From: Streptomyces sp. MH60
Lineage (GTDB): Bacteria; Actinomycetota; Actinomycetes; Streptomycetales; Streptomycetaceae
Assembly: GCF_002939385.1 (NCBI RefSeq)
Contig: NZ_MULI01000006.1
Span: 1-64,000, forward strand
Reading direction: 5' to 3'
DNA length: 64,000 nt
Below the pieces are notes generated by a model, which ran no database searches, was not told the DNA's origin, and saw nothing but the letters and a program-made list of their open reading frames with translations. Made by a program: the position numbers and the translations under genes. Numbering within the stretch: position 1 is the stretch's first letter; each line of letters opens with the position of its first letter. Of this stretch, positions 1-8,726 are shown in pieces.

Positions 1-111
1 GAACAGCTTCGACAACTCCCGCGCGTCCCTGGGCGCCACCTTGGACGGGTCCGCGATCTCCGGCATGCCCGTCGCGGTGTCCGCCGTCGTCCGCGCGGTC
101 GTGGTCGTCAT
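1..111 (-). CDS. RNA polymerase sigma factor, SigB/SigF family (N-terminal 37 codons only)
   Basis: Only the first 37 codons are in the window; the gene continues past base 1. The ATG at 111-109 follows a strong GGGAGGG ribosome site at about 117-124. The peptide ends with PSKVAPRDARELSKLF, which matches from memory the segment just before region 1.2/2 of Streptomyces group 3 sigma factors (SigB, SigF, SigG and relatives: KVAPKDAR-LSKLFF). Such factors direct RNA polymerase to stress or sporulation promoters and are usually held by an anti-sigma kinase; no partner is visible here. Which paralogue it is cannot be decided from 37 residues. Confidence 0.7.
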   Translation of the reverse strand, partial: MTTTTARTTADTATGMPEIADPSKVAPRDARELSKLF

Positions 112-199
112 GATGTGCCCTCCCAGTCGTCAACGCCCGTCGGGCGCCGATGGCTACGAAAGGCGCTTACCCCGCATGGCGATGTCCATTCCCGTGCGC

Positions 200-1417
200 T
201 CAGGCCGGGGTCGCCTCGCTCCGCGCGGCGGGGACCGGGGTCCAGCGGATGCGGGTGCTGCACAGCGCGACGGCGCCCGCCGACGCGGCCACGGCGCCCA
301 TGCCCCACGCCAGGTTGCTCGCACCGGCGATGAAGCCGATGAGCGGCGGGCCGGCCAGCAGCCCCGTGGTGCCCATGGCGGCGACCAGCGTCAGCGCGTC
401 CGAGCCCTGCCGAGCGGCGGCGGCGTAGACGCAGGGGGTCACGGCCGCGATGCCCAGGCCCATGCAGGCGAACCCGGCCAGCGCCGGTGCGACGCCGCCG
501 CTCACGAGGGCGACGGCGAGACCGGTACCGGCCACGGCGCTGCCCAGCAGGACGACCCGTCCGTCGCCCCAGCGGCCGCGCCAGCCGTCGGCGAAGAGGC
601 GGGCGACGACCATCATCCCGGACACCACGGCGATGCCGAGCGGGGCGAGTTCCGCCGACGCCTCGGCGATGTCCTTCAGGTACAGGGCGGACCAGTCGTT
701 CATGGCGCCCTCGGCGACCGTGCCGAAGACCATGGCGCAGCACATCCACAGGGTCAGGCGCGAGGGGACGGTCCAGCGACGGCGGGCCGGTTCCGGGCCG
801 GCGGGGGCCGGTGCGTCGGCCGGTGCGTCGGCCGGTGCGTCGGCCGGGGCGTCCTCGTCGAGCAGTCCGGTGCGTGCCGTGGCGCCCAGTGCGGCGAGGA
901 GGACGACGGCGACGCCGAAGTGTGCCGCGACCGATCCGGTGGCGGCGGTCATGCCGGAGGCGAGCAGGGCCGCGAGGAGCGAGCCGGCGCTGAAGACGGC
1001 GTGCAGCTTCGCCATGGTGTTGCGTTCGTGCCGTGCCTCCAGGGCCGCGCCCTGCGCGTTCATGGCCACGTTCAGGCAGCCCACGAGGACGCCGTCGGCG
1101 CACATCACCAGCAGGGCCACCGGGTAGTTCGGCGCCGCCGCCAGGGCGAGCAGCAGCAGCGCCAGGCCCAGCTGGGACAGCAGGGCGAGGCGTCGCGAAC
1201 CCATCCGGCGCATCAGCCACGCCACCGCCGGGAAGGACACCGCGGCGCCGACCCCCGCGGCCATCAGGAGCACTCCCACCTCGGCCGCGCTCAGGTCGAG
1301 GTCGGCCTTGACGGCGGGGATCCGCGCGGCCCAGGTGGCGTACTGGAAGCCGAGGGACAGGAACAGCGCGGCGATGGCCAACTGGCCGCGCCGGAAGGGG
1401 TCGTGGAGACGGGACAC
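200..1417 (-). CDS. MFS transporter, likely exporter of the adjacent pathway
   Basis: 405 residues of mostly hydrophobic helices, about 12 predicted membrane segments, starting with FRRGQLAIAALFLSLGFQYATW. The MFS loop 2-3 signature appears as RRMGSRRLALLSQ near residue 70. A charged, alanine/proline-rich central loop (APADAPADAPADAP) separates the two six-helix halves. The GTG start at 1417 lies 6 bases after the GNAT stop, so it is the last gene of a five-gene operon. In that position it most likely exports the small molecule made by the upstream enzymes, or gives self-resistance. That role is inferred; the MFS fold is clear. Confidence 0.85.
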   Translation of the reverse strand: MSRLHDPFRRGQLAIAALFLSLGFQYATWAARIPAVKADLDLSAAEVGVLLMAAGVGAAVSFPAVAWLMRRMGSRRLALLSQLGLALLLLALAAAPNYPVALLVMCADGVLVGCLNVAMNAQGAALEARHERNTMAKLHAVFSAGSLLAALLASGMTAATGSVAAHFGVAVVLLAALGATARTGLLDEDAPADAPADAPADAPAPAGPEPARRRWTVPSRLTLWMCCAMVFGTVAEGAMNDWSALYLKDIAEASAELAPLGIAVVSGMMVVARLFADGWRGRWGDGRVVLLGSAVAGTGLAVALVSGGVAPALAGFACMGLGIAAVTPCVYAAAARQGSDALTLVAAMGTTGLLAGPPLIGFIAGASNLAWGMGAVAASAGAVALCSTRIRWTPVPAARSEATPA

Positions 1418-1423
1418 GCGCCA

Positions 1424-1993
1424 TCAGCTCACTTCGCGCAGGGTGGGGGCGGGCGGGGAGAGGGACGGGCGGGCCCGGGTCTGCCGGGCGGCCGCGACCG
1501 GCCTGGACATGTAGACGGCGCCGTCGCCGTACGCGCCGACGGGCACCACCCCCGGCTCGGCCACGAAGCCGCGCGCCGACCAGAACCGCTCGGTGCCGCC
1601 CACGGCGACCAGGGAGATCCGCTCGTCCCCGCGCGCCCGTGCGGTGGCGGTGAGGTGGTGCAGCAGGTGCCGCCCGAGCCCCCTGCGGCGCAGACCGGGT
1701 GCGACCACGATGTCGTGGAGGTGGAGGTTCCCGGACTCGAACGCACTCCGGGCCGCCTCCGTCCGCGTCAGGTCCGGGTAGCGGTGCGGCGGATAGGGCA
1801 GCGCGAGCAGGTAGCCGGCCGTACGGGCGCCGACGTCCACGACGAAGCAGGTGTCCGGCGACGCCGCCGCCCGGGACTGGAGCGCGGCCCGGCCCTCCGA
1901 CAGGCCGAGGCCGGTGTAGGCGTCCCGCTCCAGCGCCACCACCGCGTCCCAGTCCCCGTCGGCGAGGGTGCGGATGCGCACGGTCTCAGTCAT
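1424..1993 (-). CDS. GNAT family N-acetyltransferase
   Basis: 189-residue single-domain GNAT protein that would transfer an acetyl group from acetyl-CoA to an amine. The acetyl-CoA pyrophosphate-binding loop is clear: VVAPGLRRRGLGRHLL, followed by the C-terminal strand and helix ending in RFWSARGFVAEPG. The ATG at 1993-1991 overlaps the stop of the upstream decarboxylase by 8 bases (ATGACTGA), so the two are translationally coupled. A decarboxylase followed directly by an acetyltransferase suggests acetylation of the amine just formed. The substrate cannot be read from the sequence. Confidence 0.85.
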   Translation of the reverse strand: MTETVRIRTLADGDWDAVVALERDAYTGLGLSEGRAALQSRAAASPDTCFVVDVGARTAGYLLALPYPPHRYPDLTRTEAARSAFESGNLHLHDIVVAPGLRRRGLGRHLLHHLTATARARGDERISLVAVGGTERFWSARGFVAEPGVVPVGAYGDGAVYMSRPVAAARQTRARPSLSPPAPTLREVS

Positions 1994-3194
1994 CGGCGCC
2001 GCTCCTCTCCGGGCCGCCCGCGAAGGCGTACGGGAGCGGGGCGAAGCCGTTGAAGCCCTGGGTGGTGTAGCTGGTCGCGTAGGCGCCGCAGGACAGCACC
2101 CAGACCGGGTCGCCCGAGGCCAGCGCCGCCGGCACCGGGACCAGCCCCTCCTCGTGGGAGTAGGCGTCGTCGCTGTCGCAGGTGGGACCGGCGACCACGG
2201 CCGGGACGTACGGGCCGGCGGGATGGCCCGGGAAGACCAGCCGGTACTGCAGGGCGTCCATCTCGTAGAGGCCGTTGAACTTGCCGCAGCTCAGGTACAG
2301 CCAGTGCCGCCGTTCGCCGTCGGCGGCCCGGCGTTCGGTGAGGCGGGCGACGTGGGCGCGGATCGCGCCGTGGTCGGCGACGAGGTGCCGTCCCGGCTCG
2401 ATGACGAAGTCCAGGGGACCGCCGTGGATCCGGCGCAGCTCGTCCATGCCCTCCCTGATCACCGCGAAGATCTTGTCCAGCGGCGGGTCGAGGGGGGTGC
2501 CGCGCCGGTCGCGGTAGCCGAGCGCGGGCAGGCCGCCGCCGAGGTTGACGTGGTCGACGCGGATGCCGTGCCGGCCGAGTACGCGCAGCACCTCGCCCAG
2601 ATCCTCCACGGCGCCGTGCCACGCCTCGCCCGTCATCTGCTGGGAGCCGACGTGCACGGACAGGCCCGCCGGTACCAGCCCGGCGTCCCGGGCCGCCGCC
2701 AGCACGCGGACGGCGTCGGCGGGCGGACAGCCGAACTTGTTGCTCAGTCCCCACACCGCGCCCGCCCCGCCGGTGGCCAGCCGGCAGAACACGCGGGCGC
2801 CGGGTGCGTGGGCGGCGAGGGCGGCCACGTCCTGGAGGCTGTCGGTGGCGAAGGTGCGCACGCCGAGCCGGTACGCCTCGGCGATGTTCCGGTCGGACTT
2901 CACGGTGTTGCCGTAGTGCACGCTGCCGACCGGCACCCCGGCCCGCAGCGCCTGCTCGACCTCGCCGGGGCTCGCCGCGTCGGCACCGGCGCCCCGGCGG
3001 GCCAGGGCGGCGAGGACCTCGTCGACCGGGCAGGCCTTCATCGCGAACCGCACCTGTACGCCGGGCAGTTCGCGGCGCAGGGTGTCGTGGCGCCCCTCGA
3101 TGCCGGCCAGGTCGTACACGAGCCGGTCCTCGGTGGCGGCGGCGAGGGCGGCGGCCAGGGGTGCGTCGAGGTCCGCGGCCGTCACCGCGCTCAC
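1986..3194 (-). CDS. PLP-dependent decarboxylase, fold type III (ornithine/diaminopimelate decarboxylase family)
   Basis: 402 residues, of the ornithine/lysine/diaminopimelate decarboxylase (alanine racemase-like barrel) family. Visible motifs: PLP lysine K53 in RFAMKACP, LSVHVGSQ, the phosphate-binding EPGR, and the substrate-site cysteine and aspartate in CDSDD at 339-343, which favours a basic amino acid or related diamine precursor. GAYATSYTTQGFNGF near the end carries the conserved PLP-site tyrosine. The chosen start is the GTG at 3194, whose GTGA overlaps the stop of the upstream DUF6271 gene. It shares an operon with a 2-oxoglutarate dioxygenase, a GNAT enzyme and an exporter, so it more likely serves a specialised pathway than housekeeping polyamine or lysine synthesis. 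Confidence 0.85.
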   Translation of the reverse strand: MSAVTAADLDAPLAAALAAATEDRLVYDLAGIEGRHDTLRRELPGVQVRFAMKACPVDEVLAALARRGAGADAASPGEVEQALRAGVPVGSVHYGNTVKSDRNIAEAYRLGVRTFATDSLQDVAALAAHAPGARVFCRLATGGAGAVWGLSNKFGCPPADAVRVLAAARDAGLVPAGLSVHVGSQQMTGEAWHGAVEDLGEVLRVLGRHGIRVDHVNLGGGLPALGYRDRRGTPLDPPLDKIFAVIREGMDELRRIHGGPLDFVIEPGRHLVADHGAIRAHVARLTERRAADGERRHWLYLSCGKFNGLYEMDALQYRLVFPGHPAGPYVPAVVAGPTCDSDDAYSHEEGLVPVPAALASGDPVWVLSCGAYATSYTTQGFNGFAPLPYAFAGGPERSGADD

Positions 3195-4516
3195 CGCGGC
3201 TGTCCCGCGGCCGGGGAGACGGGGGTGGCCCGGGCCGCGGCCACCATCGGCTCCCACGCCTCCGTCAGCAGCGCGAAGTCCGCCATGTCGCCGCGGGCCT
3301 CGTCGAGGAGGCGGGCGCGGCGGCCCGCCAGCAGGTCGGCGAAGTCGGCGTACCGGCCGCCGAGCTTGCGGTAGGCGGTGTCGAGGGCGTCGAGCCGGCG
3401 GACGTTCTCCGCGGTGTCGAGGCCGGTGCTCTCGCGGGCCAGGGCGGCGACGGCGGCGGGGCGGGCCCGGCCCCGCTCGTCCAGCAGTGCGTCGCCCGCT
3501 TCGGCCATGCGGTCGTAGACGTGGTGGAAGTAGAGCATCGACAGCAGGAACTTGGCGAAGCGCGTCTGGTAGGCGTGGAAGCCGGGGCCGGTCCGGCGTT
3601 CGCCGGTGTAGTAGTTGACGATGTTGCGGTTGTGCAGCACGCCCGGCAGCCGGGCGTCGTGCACGAGGTGGATGAGGAAGTAGTCGCTGCCGATGGTGTC
3701 CCGGGCGGGCGGCAGTGGCACGCGTTCGCTGACCGTCGGACCGTGGAAAGCGATGTTGCACATGTCCACACGCATGGGGTCGACCACGGTCAGCAGCGAG
3801 TGGTCCGCCGTGAAGGGCTCGGTGCCCGCGCCGGTGAAGGACTCCTCGGCCAGCGCGCGTTTCTGCTCGGCGGACCAGCCCTGCGGCGCCCACAGGGAGA
3901 CGACGTCGCGGTAGACAGCAGGGTCGGCGTCCCGTATCTGCGCGATGTCGACGGAGAGTTCGCCCACGAAGGAGCTGCCCACCATGGCGACCCGCCGCTC
4001 CAGCAGGCGGTCCGGCAGCGTGGACTCGGTGACCCCCGCCACCGCGTCGGCGGCGCGTTCCCCCAGCGACAGCAGTTCGTGGTGGACGGGGAAGACCGTA
4101 CGGCCGTCCACGCGCTGGTAGCGGCTGTCGGAGTCCCGGCGGTGGACGGACTCGCAGCCGAGCGCGGCCGCGATCAGGAAGGCGCGGTTGGTGCAGGCGC
4201 CGTAGGACAGTCCGTCGGGGAGCATCAGGTCGAGGAGCAGGTCGGGCTTGGCGCTGCCGGAACGTGCCGTGACCCGGGTCAGGAAGTCGCGCTGGGCGGC
4301 CTCGTCCAGGTGGTGGGCCGTGATCCGGGGGTGCGTCGGCAGGCGCCGTAACGCGGCGGCGTGGGCGGCGCGGTCTGCGGGCGGGCAGGAGTCGAGGACC
4401 AGGAGGTGGACATCGATGTCGAAGTGGTCGGCGGCGTAGGCGGCTTCCTCGCCGAGGGCCGCGACGGTGTCCGGGCAGTGCCGGTTGGTGGGGAGGGTCA
4501 GGCAGATGCTGCGCAT
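3191..4516 (-). CDS. DUF6271 family protein, glycosyltransferase-like
   Basis: 441 residues beginning RSICLTLPTNRHCPDT, which I recognise as a Streptomyces family annotated DUF6271. No reaction is established as far as I know. The N-terminal half resembles a GT-A nucleotide-binding fold: beta strands (HLLVLDSCPP), then RRDSDSRYQ near residue 130, which looks like a DxD metal-binding motif. The C-terminal half is helical (FHAYQTRFAKFLLSMLYFHHVYDRM). It overlaps the PhyH gene upstream by 19 bases and the decarboxylase downstream by 4 bases (GTGA), so the three are made together. A glycosyl- or aminoacyl-type transferase in a natural-product pathway fits but is not shown. Confidence 0.7.
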   Translation of the reverse strand: MRSICLTLPTNRHCPDTVAALGEEAAYAADHFDIDVHLLVLDSCPPADRAAHAAALRRLPTHPRITAHHLDEAAQRDFLTRVTARSGSAKPDLLLDLMLPDGLSYGACTNRAFLIAAALGCESVHRRDSDSRYQRVDGRTVFPVHHELLSLGERAADAVAGVTESTLPDRLLERRVAMVGSSFVGELSVDIAQIRDADPAVYRDVVSLWAPQGWSAEQKRALAEESFTGAGTEPFTADHSLLTVVDPMRVDMCNIAFHGPTVSERVPLPPARDTIGSDYFLIHLVHDARLPGVLHNRNIVNYYTGERRTGPGFHAYQTRFAKFLLSMLYFHHVYDRMAEAGDALLDERGRARPAAVAALARESTGLDTAENVRRLDALDTAYRKLGGRYADFADLLAGRRARLLDEARGDMADFALLTEAWEPMVAAARATPVSPAAGQPR

Positions 4517-5580
4517 GCGCCGTCCCCGGTGGCCTGGTGCTCGTCACTGCCGTCGGTACCGGTGCCGGGGTGCCAGGACTTCAGGCCCAGCAGCCTGGCG
4601 CCGAGTTCGGTCAGTTCGGCGGGACCGTAGCGCTCGGACTCGTGCCGGTGGGCGTCGCCGAGCAGGGTGGCGTTCCAGTCGGGGGTGGCGAGGGTGCGCC
4701 AGGAGTCGATCCGGGAGTCGCGCAGGGTGCGGTGGGTCTCCAGCGCGGGCATCATCGACAGGTACTGCACCGCGCGCACGCCCTCGCCGGAGACGTTGGG
4801 GGCGACGCCGTGGGCCAGCAGGCCGTTCCAGATGAGGAGGTCGCCGGCCTCCAGGTCGGGCCGTACGACCGGCATGTCCTCGCGGTCGATCGCGGGCCGG
4901 ATGGGGTCGCGGTCGTCCGGCTGGAGCGCCTTCCAGCGGTCGAAGCGGCGGAACAGCTCGGGGCAGCACTGGAAGCCGCCGTGGTCGGGCTTGGTGTCGT
5001 TGAGGGCGATGATGCCCTGGACGCGCTGCGGCAGGACGCCGAGGGTGGTGTCGACGTCCCAGTGCAGCTCGATGTCGAAGCCGCGGTCGGGCTTGTCGAT
5101 GAGCGCGCGGTCGCGGTTGCCGACGTTGGGCGGGTTGAGGTTGAGCCGGTCCAGGGTGACCCACAGCTCCTCGCAGTCCCACACGTCGACGAAGGCGTCG
5201 TAGACGCGCTGCGTCTGGCGGCTGTCCCAGATGAGCTGGTGGTGGTAGGCCTCGACGAAGCCGTAGATGTGCAGCTCCCGGTCCAGGTCGGAGCGGTACT
5301 CGCGGTCCTGGTACCAGGTGTCGGGGCGTTCGGGGTCGAGCCCCTGGAACTCCCAGGCGAAGTCGAGCAGTCGGCGCGCGGAGCCGGCGGGTATCGCCTC
5401 CTTCACGACGACGTAGCCGTACGTCTGCCAGTGGGCGAAGTCCTCCTCGGACAGCACCCGCAGCGGACGTGTCTTGTCGAGGTCGCGCAGCTGGGTGCGG
5501 GCCAGGTAGGTGTCGGCGTCCGCGCTGAAGTAGGGCAGGTCCGACGGGGCTCGGTGGAGGTGGGAATCGGGCGTCGCCAT
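4498..5580 (-). CDS. Phytanoyl-CoA dioxygenase (PhyH)-family Fe(II)/2-oxoglutarate oxygenase
   Basis: 360 residues. The ATG at 5580 has GGAG eight bases upstream; an in-frame extension to 5730 lacks this and looks non-coding. The iron triad of the PhyH family is visible: H173-W-D175 in ELHWDVDTTLG and the distal H257 in GLLAHGVAPN, with an arginine about ten residues later (GVRAVQYLS) placed to bind 2-oxoglutarate. The enzyme would hydroxylate a small substrate using oxygen and 2-oxoglutarate. First gene of the five-gene operon, so hydroxylation may open the pathway. The substrate is unknown; a basic amino acid is a reasonable guess given the decarboxylase. Confidence 0.85.
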   Translation of the reverse strand: MATPDSHLHRAPSDLPYFSADADTYLARTQLRDLDKTRPLRVLSEEDFAHWQTYGYVVVKEAIPAGSARRLLDFAWEFQGLDPERPDTWYQDREYRSDLDRELHIYGFVEAYHHQLIWDSRQTQRVYDAFVDVWDCEELWVTLDRLNLNPPNVGNRDRALIDKPDRGFDIELHWDVDTTLGVLPQRVQGIIALNDTKPDHGGFQCCPELFRRFDRWKALQPDDRDPIRPAIDREDMPVVRPDLEAGDLLIWNGLLAHGVAPNVSGEGVRAVQYLSMMPALETHRTLRDSRIDSWRTLATPDWNATLLGDAHRHESERYGPAELTELGARLLGLKSWHPGTGTDGSDEHQATGDGACAASA

Positions 5581-5843
5581 GTGGTGCTCCAGATCCTCGC
5601 CGTCGCCCCGTGCGGGCGACGGCGGTGTGGACGACGGTGGTCGGGCCGTCGCACATGAGGTCGGGTGGTGGCAGCGGGGCCCGCTCGCGGCACGGGGCGG
5701 GAGCGGGGCGAGGTCCGGGGTGGTCGTCACGGAAGTCGTCGTACGGAAGTCGGTGCCACGACGGCGGTCTTCGCAGTCCGGCCGCGGCAGGTGCCCGGCG
5801 CGGAAACTGGTGTCACATTCGTCCCTCGCCGAACTTGCGCCTC

Positions 5844-5873
5844 ACAATGGACTAGACCAGGGCGGGGTGTCAA
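5844..5873 (-). promoter_or_regulatory. Putative promoter of the PhyH operon with an embedded DasR-like site
   Basis: Reading the minus strand, TTGACA (5873-5868) is followed after 18 bases by CATTGT (5849-5844), an acceptable Streptomyces vegetative promoter. TGGACTAGACCA at 5848-5859 overlaps the -10 end and matches 11 of 12 bases of the DasR core TGGTCTAGACCA. If used, the operon leader would be about 260 bases. Confidence 0.4.
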
Positions 5874-5957
5874 CACCCCTTCCGACTAGGCGAGTTGTTA
5901 CTTCCCAGTTCAGCGAGAACGCCCTTGACACGTCTGGTTAACCTGAACGCGCACCCC

Positions 5958-5973
5958 CTTGGTCTATACCAAG
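5958..5973. promoter_or_regulatory. DasR-responsive element (dre)-like palindrome upstream of the GH3 gene
   Basis: CTTGGTCTATACCAAG is a near-perfect palindrome matching the dre consensus (ACTGGTCTAGACCACT) in both half sites. It lies 24 bases before the chosen ATG at 5997. DasR is the GntR-type repressor of GlcNAc and chitin metabolism, released by glucosamine-6-phosphate, which fits the enzyme encoded downstream. Confidence 0.65.
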
Positions 5974-5996
5974 AAACCATCCGAAAGGCGCGGCCG

Positions 5997-7439
5997 ATGT
6001 CCTCAAGCAAGTACAGCAGCGAGTTGCGCCGGCTCGCGCTCTCCGTTCTGCAGCCGGGTTTCGTGGGCACCGAGGCCCCCGACTGGATCCTGCGCGACAT
6101 CGGCGACGGACTGGCCTCCGTCGTGCTCTTCTCCCGCAACATCGTCTCCACCGAGCAGGTCGCCCGGCTGACCGCACGACTGCGCGCCGAGAACCCCGAC
6201 CTGATCGTCGCGATCGACGAGGAGGCGGGCGACGTCACCCGCATCGAGTCCGCCACCGGGTCGTCCCGGCCGGGCAACTTCGCCCTGGGCACCGTCGACG
6301 ACGCGGAGCTGACCGAGGCCGTCGCCGCCGACCTCGGCCGGCAGCTGCGCACCGCCGGGGTGAGCCTCGACTACGCGCCGAGCGCGGACGTCAACTCGAA
6401 CCCGGACAACCCGATCATCGGCGTGCGCTCCTTCGGTTCGGACCCCGAGGTGGTCGCGCGCCACACCACCGCGTGGATCCGCGGCCTCCAGTCGTCCGGC
6501 GTCGCCGCCTGCGCCAAGCACTTCCCCGGCCACGGGGACGTCGCCGTCGACTCCCACCACGACCTGCCCGCGTACCCGGCCGGGCTCGACGAGATCGCCG
6601 CCCAGGCGCTGCCCCCGTTCCGGGCCGCCGTCGCGGCCGGTGTGCGCGCGGTCATGAGCGGCCACCTGCTGGTTCCCGCCTACGACCCCGACCTGCCGGC
6701 CACGCTGAGCCGGCGCATCCTGCACGGCCTGCTCCGCGAGGAGTTGGGCTTCGACGGCCTGGTCGTCAGCGACGCCATCGAGATGGGCGCCGTCACCCGC
6801 CGGTACGGCATCGACGGCGCCACCGTGAAGGCGCTCACCGCCGCGGTGACCGGCGGGGAGCTGCCCGAGGAGCGGCTGGCCGAGGCGGCGGGCCGGGTAC
6901 GGGAGTTCGCCCGCTGGTCGGCCGGGCTGCGGGCGGCCGGGGCCGCGGGGGACGCGGCCGGGGACGGCATCGGGCATGTCGCCGCGCGCCGGGCCGTGCG
7001 GCTCACCGGCGCCGCGCGGGCCGCGCTGCCGCTGACCGCCGCGCCGCACGTGGTCGAGCTGGCCCCGGTGACCAACATGGCCATCGGCAAGGAGACCCCG
7101 TGGGGCGTGGCGGAACCGCTGCGGGAGCGGCTGCCCGGTACGACCTCCGTGCGGGTACGCGGGCAGGAACTGGAGGAGGGGACGGTGGCGCTGGAGAGCT
7201 GCGCCCTCGAACCGGCCGTCGGACGCCCGCTGGTGATCGTGGCCCGCGACGCCGCCCGGCACACCTGGATGAGCCGCGCCGTGACCGGCCTGACCGCCGC
7301 CCGCCCGGACGCGATCGTGGTGGAGATGGGCCTGCCGGGCACCACCACCGTCGCGGCGGCCCAGATCTTCACCCACGGCGCGAGCGCGGCCTCCGGGGTG
7401 GCCGCGGCGGAGGTCCTGACGGCCGCGTCGGCGCCCTGA
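5997..7439 (+). CDS. Glycoside hydrolase family 3 beta-N-acetylglucosaminidase (NagZ-type), with an apparent internal deletion
   Basis: 480 residues, cytoplasmic (no signal peptide). It releases GlcNAc from chitooligosaccharides or muropeptides. The NagZ signature KHFPGHGD is at 174-181 and the nucleophile is D259 in VVSDAIEMG. The start is the ATG at 5997 (MSSSKYSS) behind GAAAGG; the reading frame extends upstream, but those codons cover the dre-like site. After TRRYGIDGATVKAL the protein jumps straight to TAAVTGGELPEERL. Family members normally have about 20-30 more residues here, including the AGAD-x-x-x-V-G strand that closes the barrel, so activity is doubtful. The C-terminal part (from about 310) is the usual Streptomyces extension. 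Confidence 0.85.
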   Translation: MSSSKYSSELRRLALSVLQPGFVGTEAPDWILRDIGDGLASVVLFSRNIVSTEQVARLTARLRAENPDLIVAIDEEAGDVTRIESATGSSRPGNFALGTVDDAELTEAVAADLGRQLRTAGVSLDYAPSADVNSNPDNPIIGVRSFGSDPEVVARHTTAWIRGLQSSGVAACAKHFPGHGDVAVDSHHDLPAYPAGLDEIAAQALPPFRAAVAAGVRAVMSGHLLVPAYDPDLPATLSRRILHGLLREELGFDGLVVSDAIEMGAVTRRYGIDGATVKALTAAVTGGELPEERLAEAAGRVREFARWSAGLRAAGAAGDAAGDGIGHVAARRAVRLTGAARAALPLTAAPHVVELAPVTNMAIGKETPWGVAEPLRERLPGTTSVRVRGQELEEGTVALESCALEPAVGRPLVIVARDAARHTWMSRAVTGLTAARPDAIVVEMGLPGTTTVAAAQIFTHGASAASGVAAAEVLTAASAP

Positions 7440-7464
7440 GCCGGACCTCCGTGACGGGAGTGCG

Positions 7465-8532
7465 TCAGCCCGCGGTCTGGGTGTGGATGTACTCCACGAG
7501 GCGGGTCAGCGCGTCCGGGTCGGTGGTCGGCAGGACGCCGTGGCCGAGATTGAAGACATGGCCCTCCAGGCCCGCCGCCGCGTCCAGGATCTCGCGGGTC
7601 TTGGTCTCGACCGCCTCCCGGCCGGCGAAGAGGACCGCCGGGTCCAGGTTGCCCTGGAGCGCCTTGCCGGGGCCGACGCGGCGGGCCGCCTCGTCCAGCG
7701 GGACGCGCCAGTCGACGCCGACGACGTCCGCGCCGGCCTCGCCGAGGAGGCCGAGCAGCTCGCCGGTGCCGACGCCGAAGTGGATCCGCGGCACGCCGTA
7801 CCCGGAGACGGCCTCGAAGACCTTGCGGGAGGCGGGCAGCACCGAGCGGCGGTAGTCCGCGGGGGACAGCGCGCCGACCCAGGAGTCGAAGAGCTGGACG
7901 GCGCTCGCGCCCGCGTCGATCTGCACCTTGAGGAAGGCGGCCGTGATGCCGGCGAGGCGGTCCAGGAGGTCGGCCCACAGCTGCGGGTCGCCGTACATGA
8001 GGGCCTTGGTGTGCTCGTGGTTGCGGGACGGGCCGCCCTCCACGAGGTAGCTGGCGAGGGTGAAGGGCGCGCCCGCGAAACCGATCAGCGGGGTGGCGCC
8101 GAGCTCGCGGGTGAGCAGGCCGAAGGCCTCGGTGACGTAGGTGACGTCCTCGGGGGTGAGGTCGCGCAGCTGTGCCAGGTCCGCGCGGGTGCGGATCGGG
8201 TTCACGATGACCGGGCCGACACCTGGCTTGATGTCGAGGTCGATGCCGATGGCCTTGAGCGGGACCACGATGTCGCTGAAGTAGATCGCCGCGTCCACAC
8301 CGTGCCGGCGCACCGGCTGGAGGGTGATCTCGGCGACGAGTTCCGGCCGCATGCAGGACTCCAGCATCGGGATGCCCTCGCGCGCCTTCAGGTACTCCGG
8401 CAGTGAGCGCCCGGCCTGCCGCATGAACCACACGGGGGTGTGCGGCACCGGCTCACGCCTGCACGCCTTGAGGAACGCGGAGTCGTACGTGGCGGTCGGC
8501 TGCTGGCCCGCGGGGCTCTGGTTGGCACTCAC
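7465..8532 (-). CDS. hemE: Uroporphyrinogen decarboxylase
   Basis: 355 residues. Converts uroporphyrinogen III to coproporphyrinogen III by four decarboxylations in haem biosynthesis, in the cytoplasm. The N-terminal signature [15 protein letters not shown] and the family motif [17 protein letters not shown] are present, as are the aspartate in AIYFSDI and the C-terminal [13 protein letters not shown]. The GTG at 8532 (SANQSPAG) is preferred; the frame extends to 8676 but encodes proline/arginine-rich residues unlike the family. No strong ribosome site precedes the GTG. It ends 25 bases from the end of the GH3 gene (convergent) and is divergent from the DUF3000 gene. Confidence 0.95.
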   Translation of the reverse strand: MSANQSPAGQQPTATYDSAFLKACRREPVPHTPVWFMRQAGRSLPEYLKAREGIPMLESCMRPELVAEITLQPVRRHGVDAAIYFSDIVVPLKAIGIDLDIKPGVGPVIVNPIRTRADLAQLRDLTPEDVTYVTEAFGLLTRELGATPLIGFAGAPFTLASYLVEGGPSRNHEHTKALMYGDPQLWADLLDRLAGITAAFLKVQIDAGASAVQLFDSWVGALSPADYRRSVLPASRKVFEAVSGYGVPRIHFGVGTGELLGLLGEAGADVVGVDWRVPLDEAARRVGPGKALQGNLDPAVLFAGREAVETKTREILDAAAGLEGHVFNLGHGVLPTTDPDALTRLVEYIHTQTAG

Positions 8533-8726
8533 ACCGGCAAGTCTCGCATGTCCCCCGGACGGCACCGGACCACGGGTGGGCGGCCCGCGGAGCCCGGTCC
8601 GGGCACCCGTGGAGCACGGGTGGGGCGGCTCCCGCGCGCCCTGCCGGGCCGCGTGATCCGGACATCGCGCCCGCACGCGGGTGTCCCTCCCTGCGCCGGG
8701 CCGCCGTTCCGCTTAATGTTCCCCGC

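Larger units (their letters stand above)
5581..5996. other. Divergent promoter region between the PhyH operon and the GH3 gene
   Basis: A 416-base region without a gene between two divergent units. It carries two DasR-like elements (listed separately) and a plausible minus-strand promoter. On the plus strand, TTGACA at 5925-5930 resembles a -35 box, but I see no convincing -10 box at normal spacing. Confidence 0.5.
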
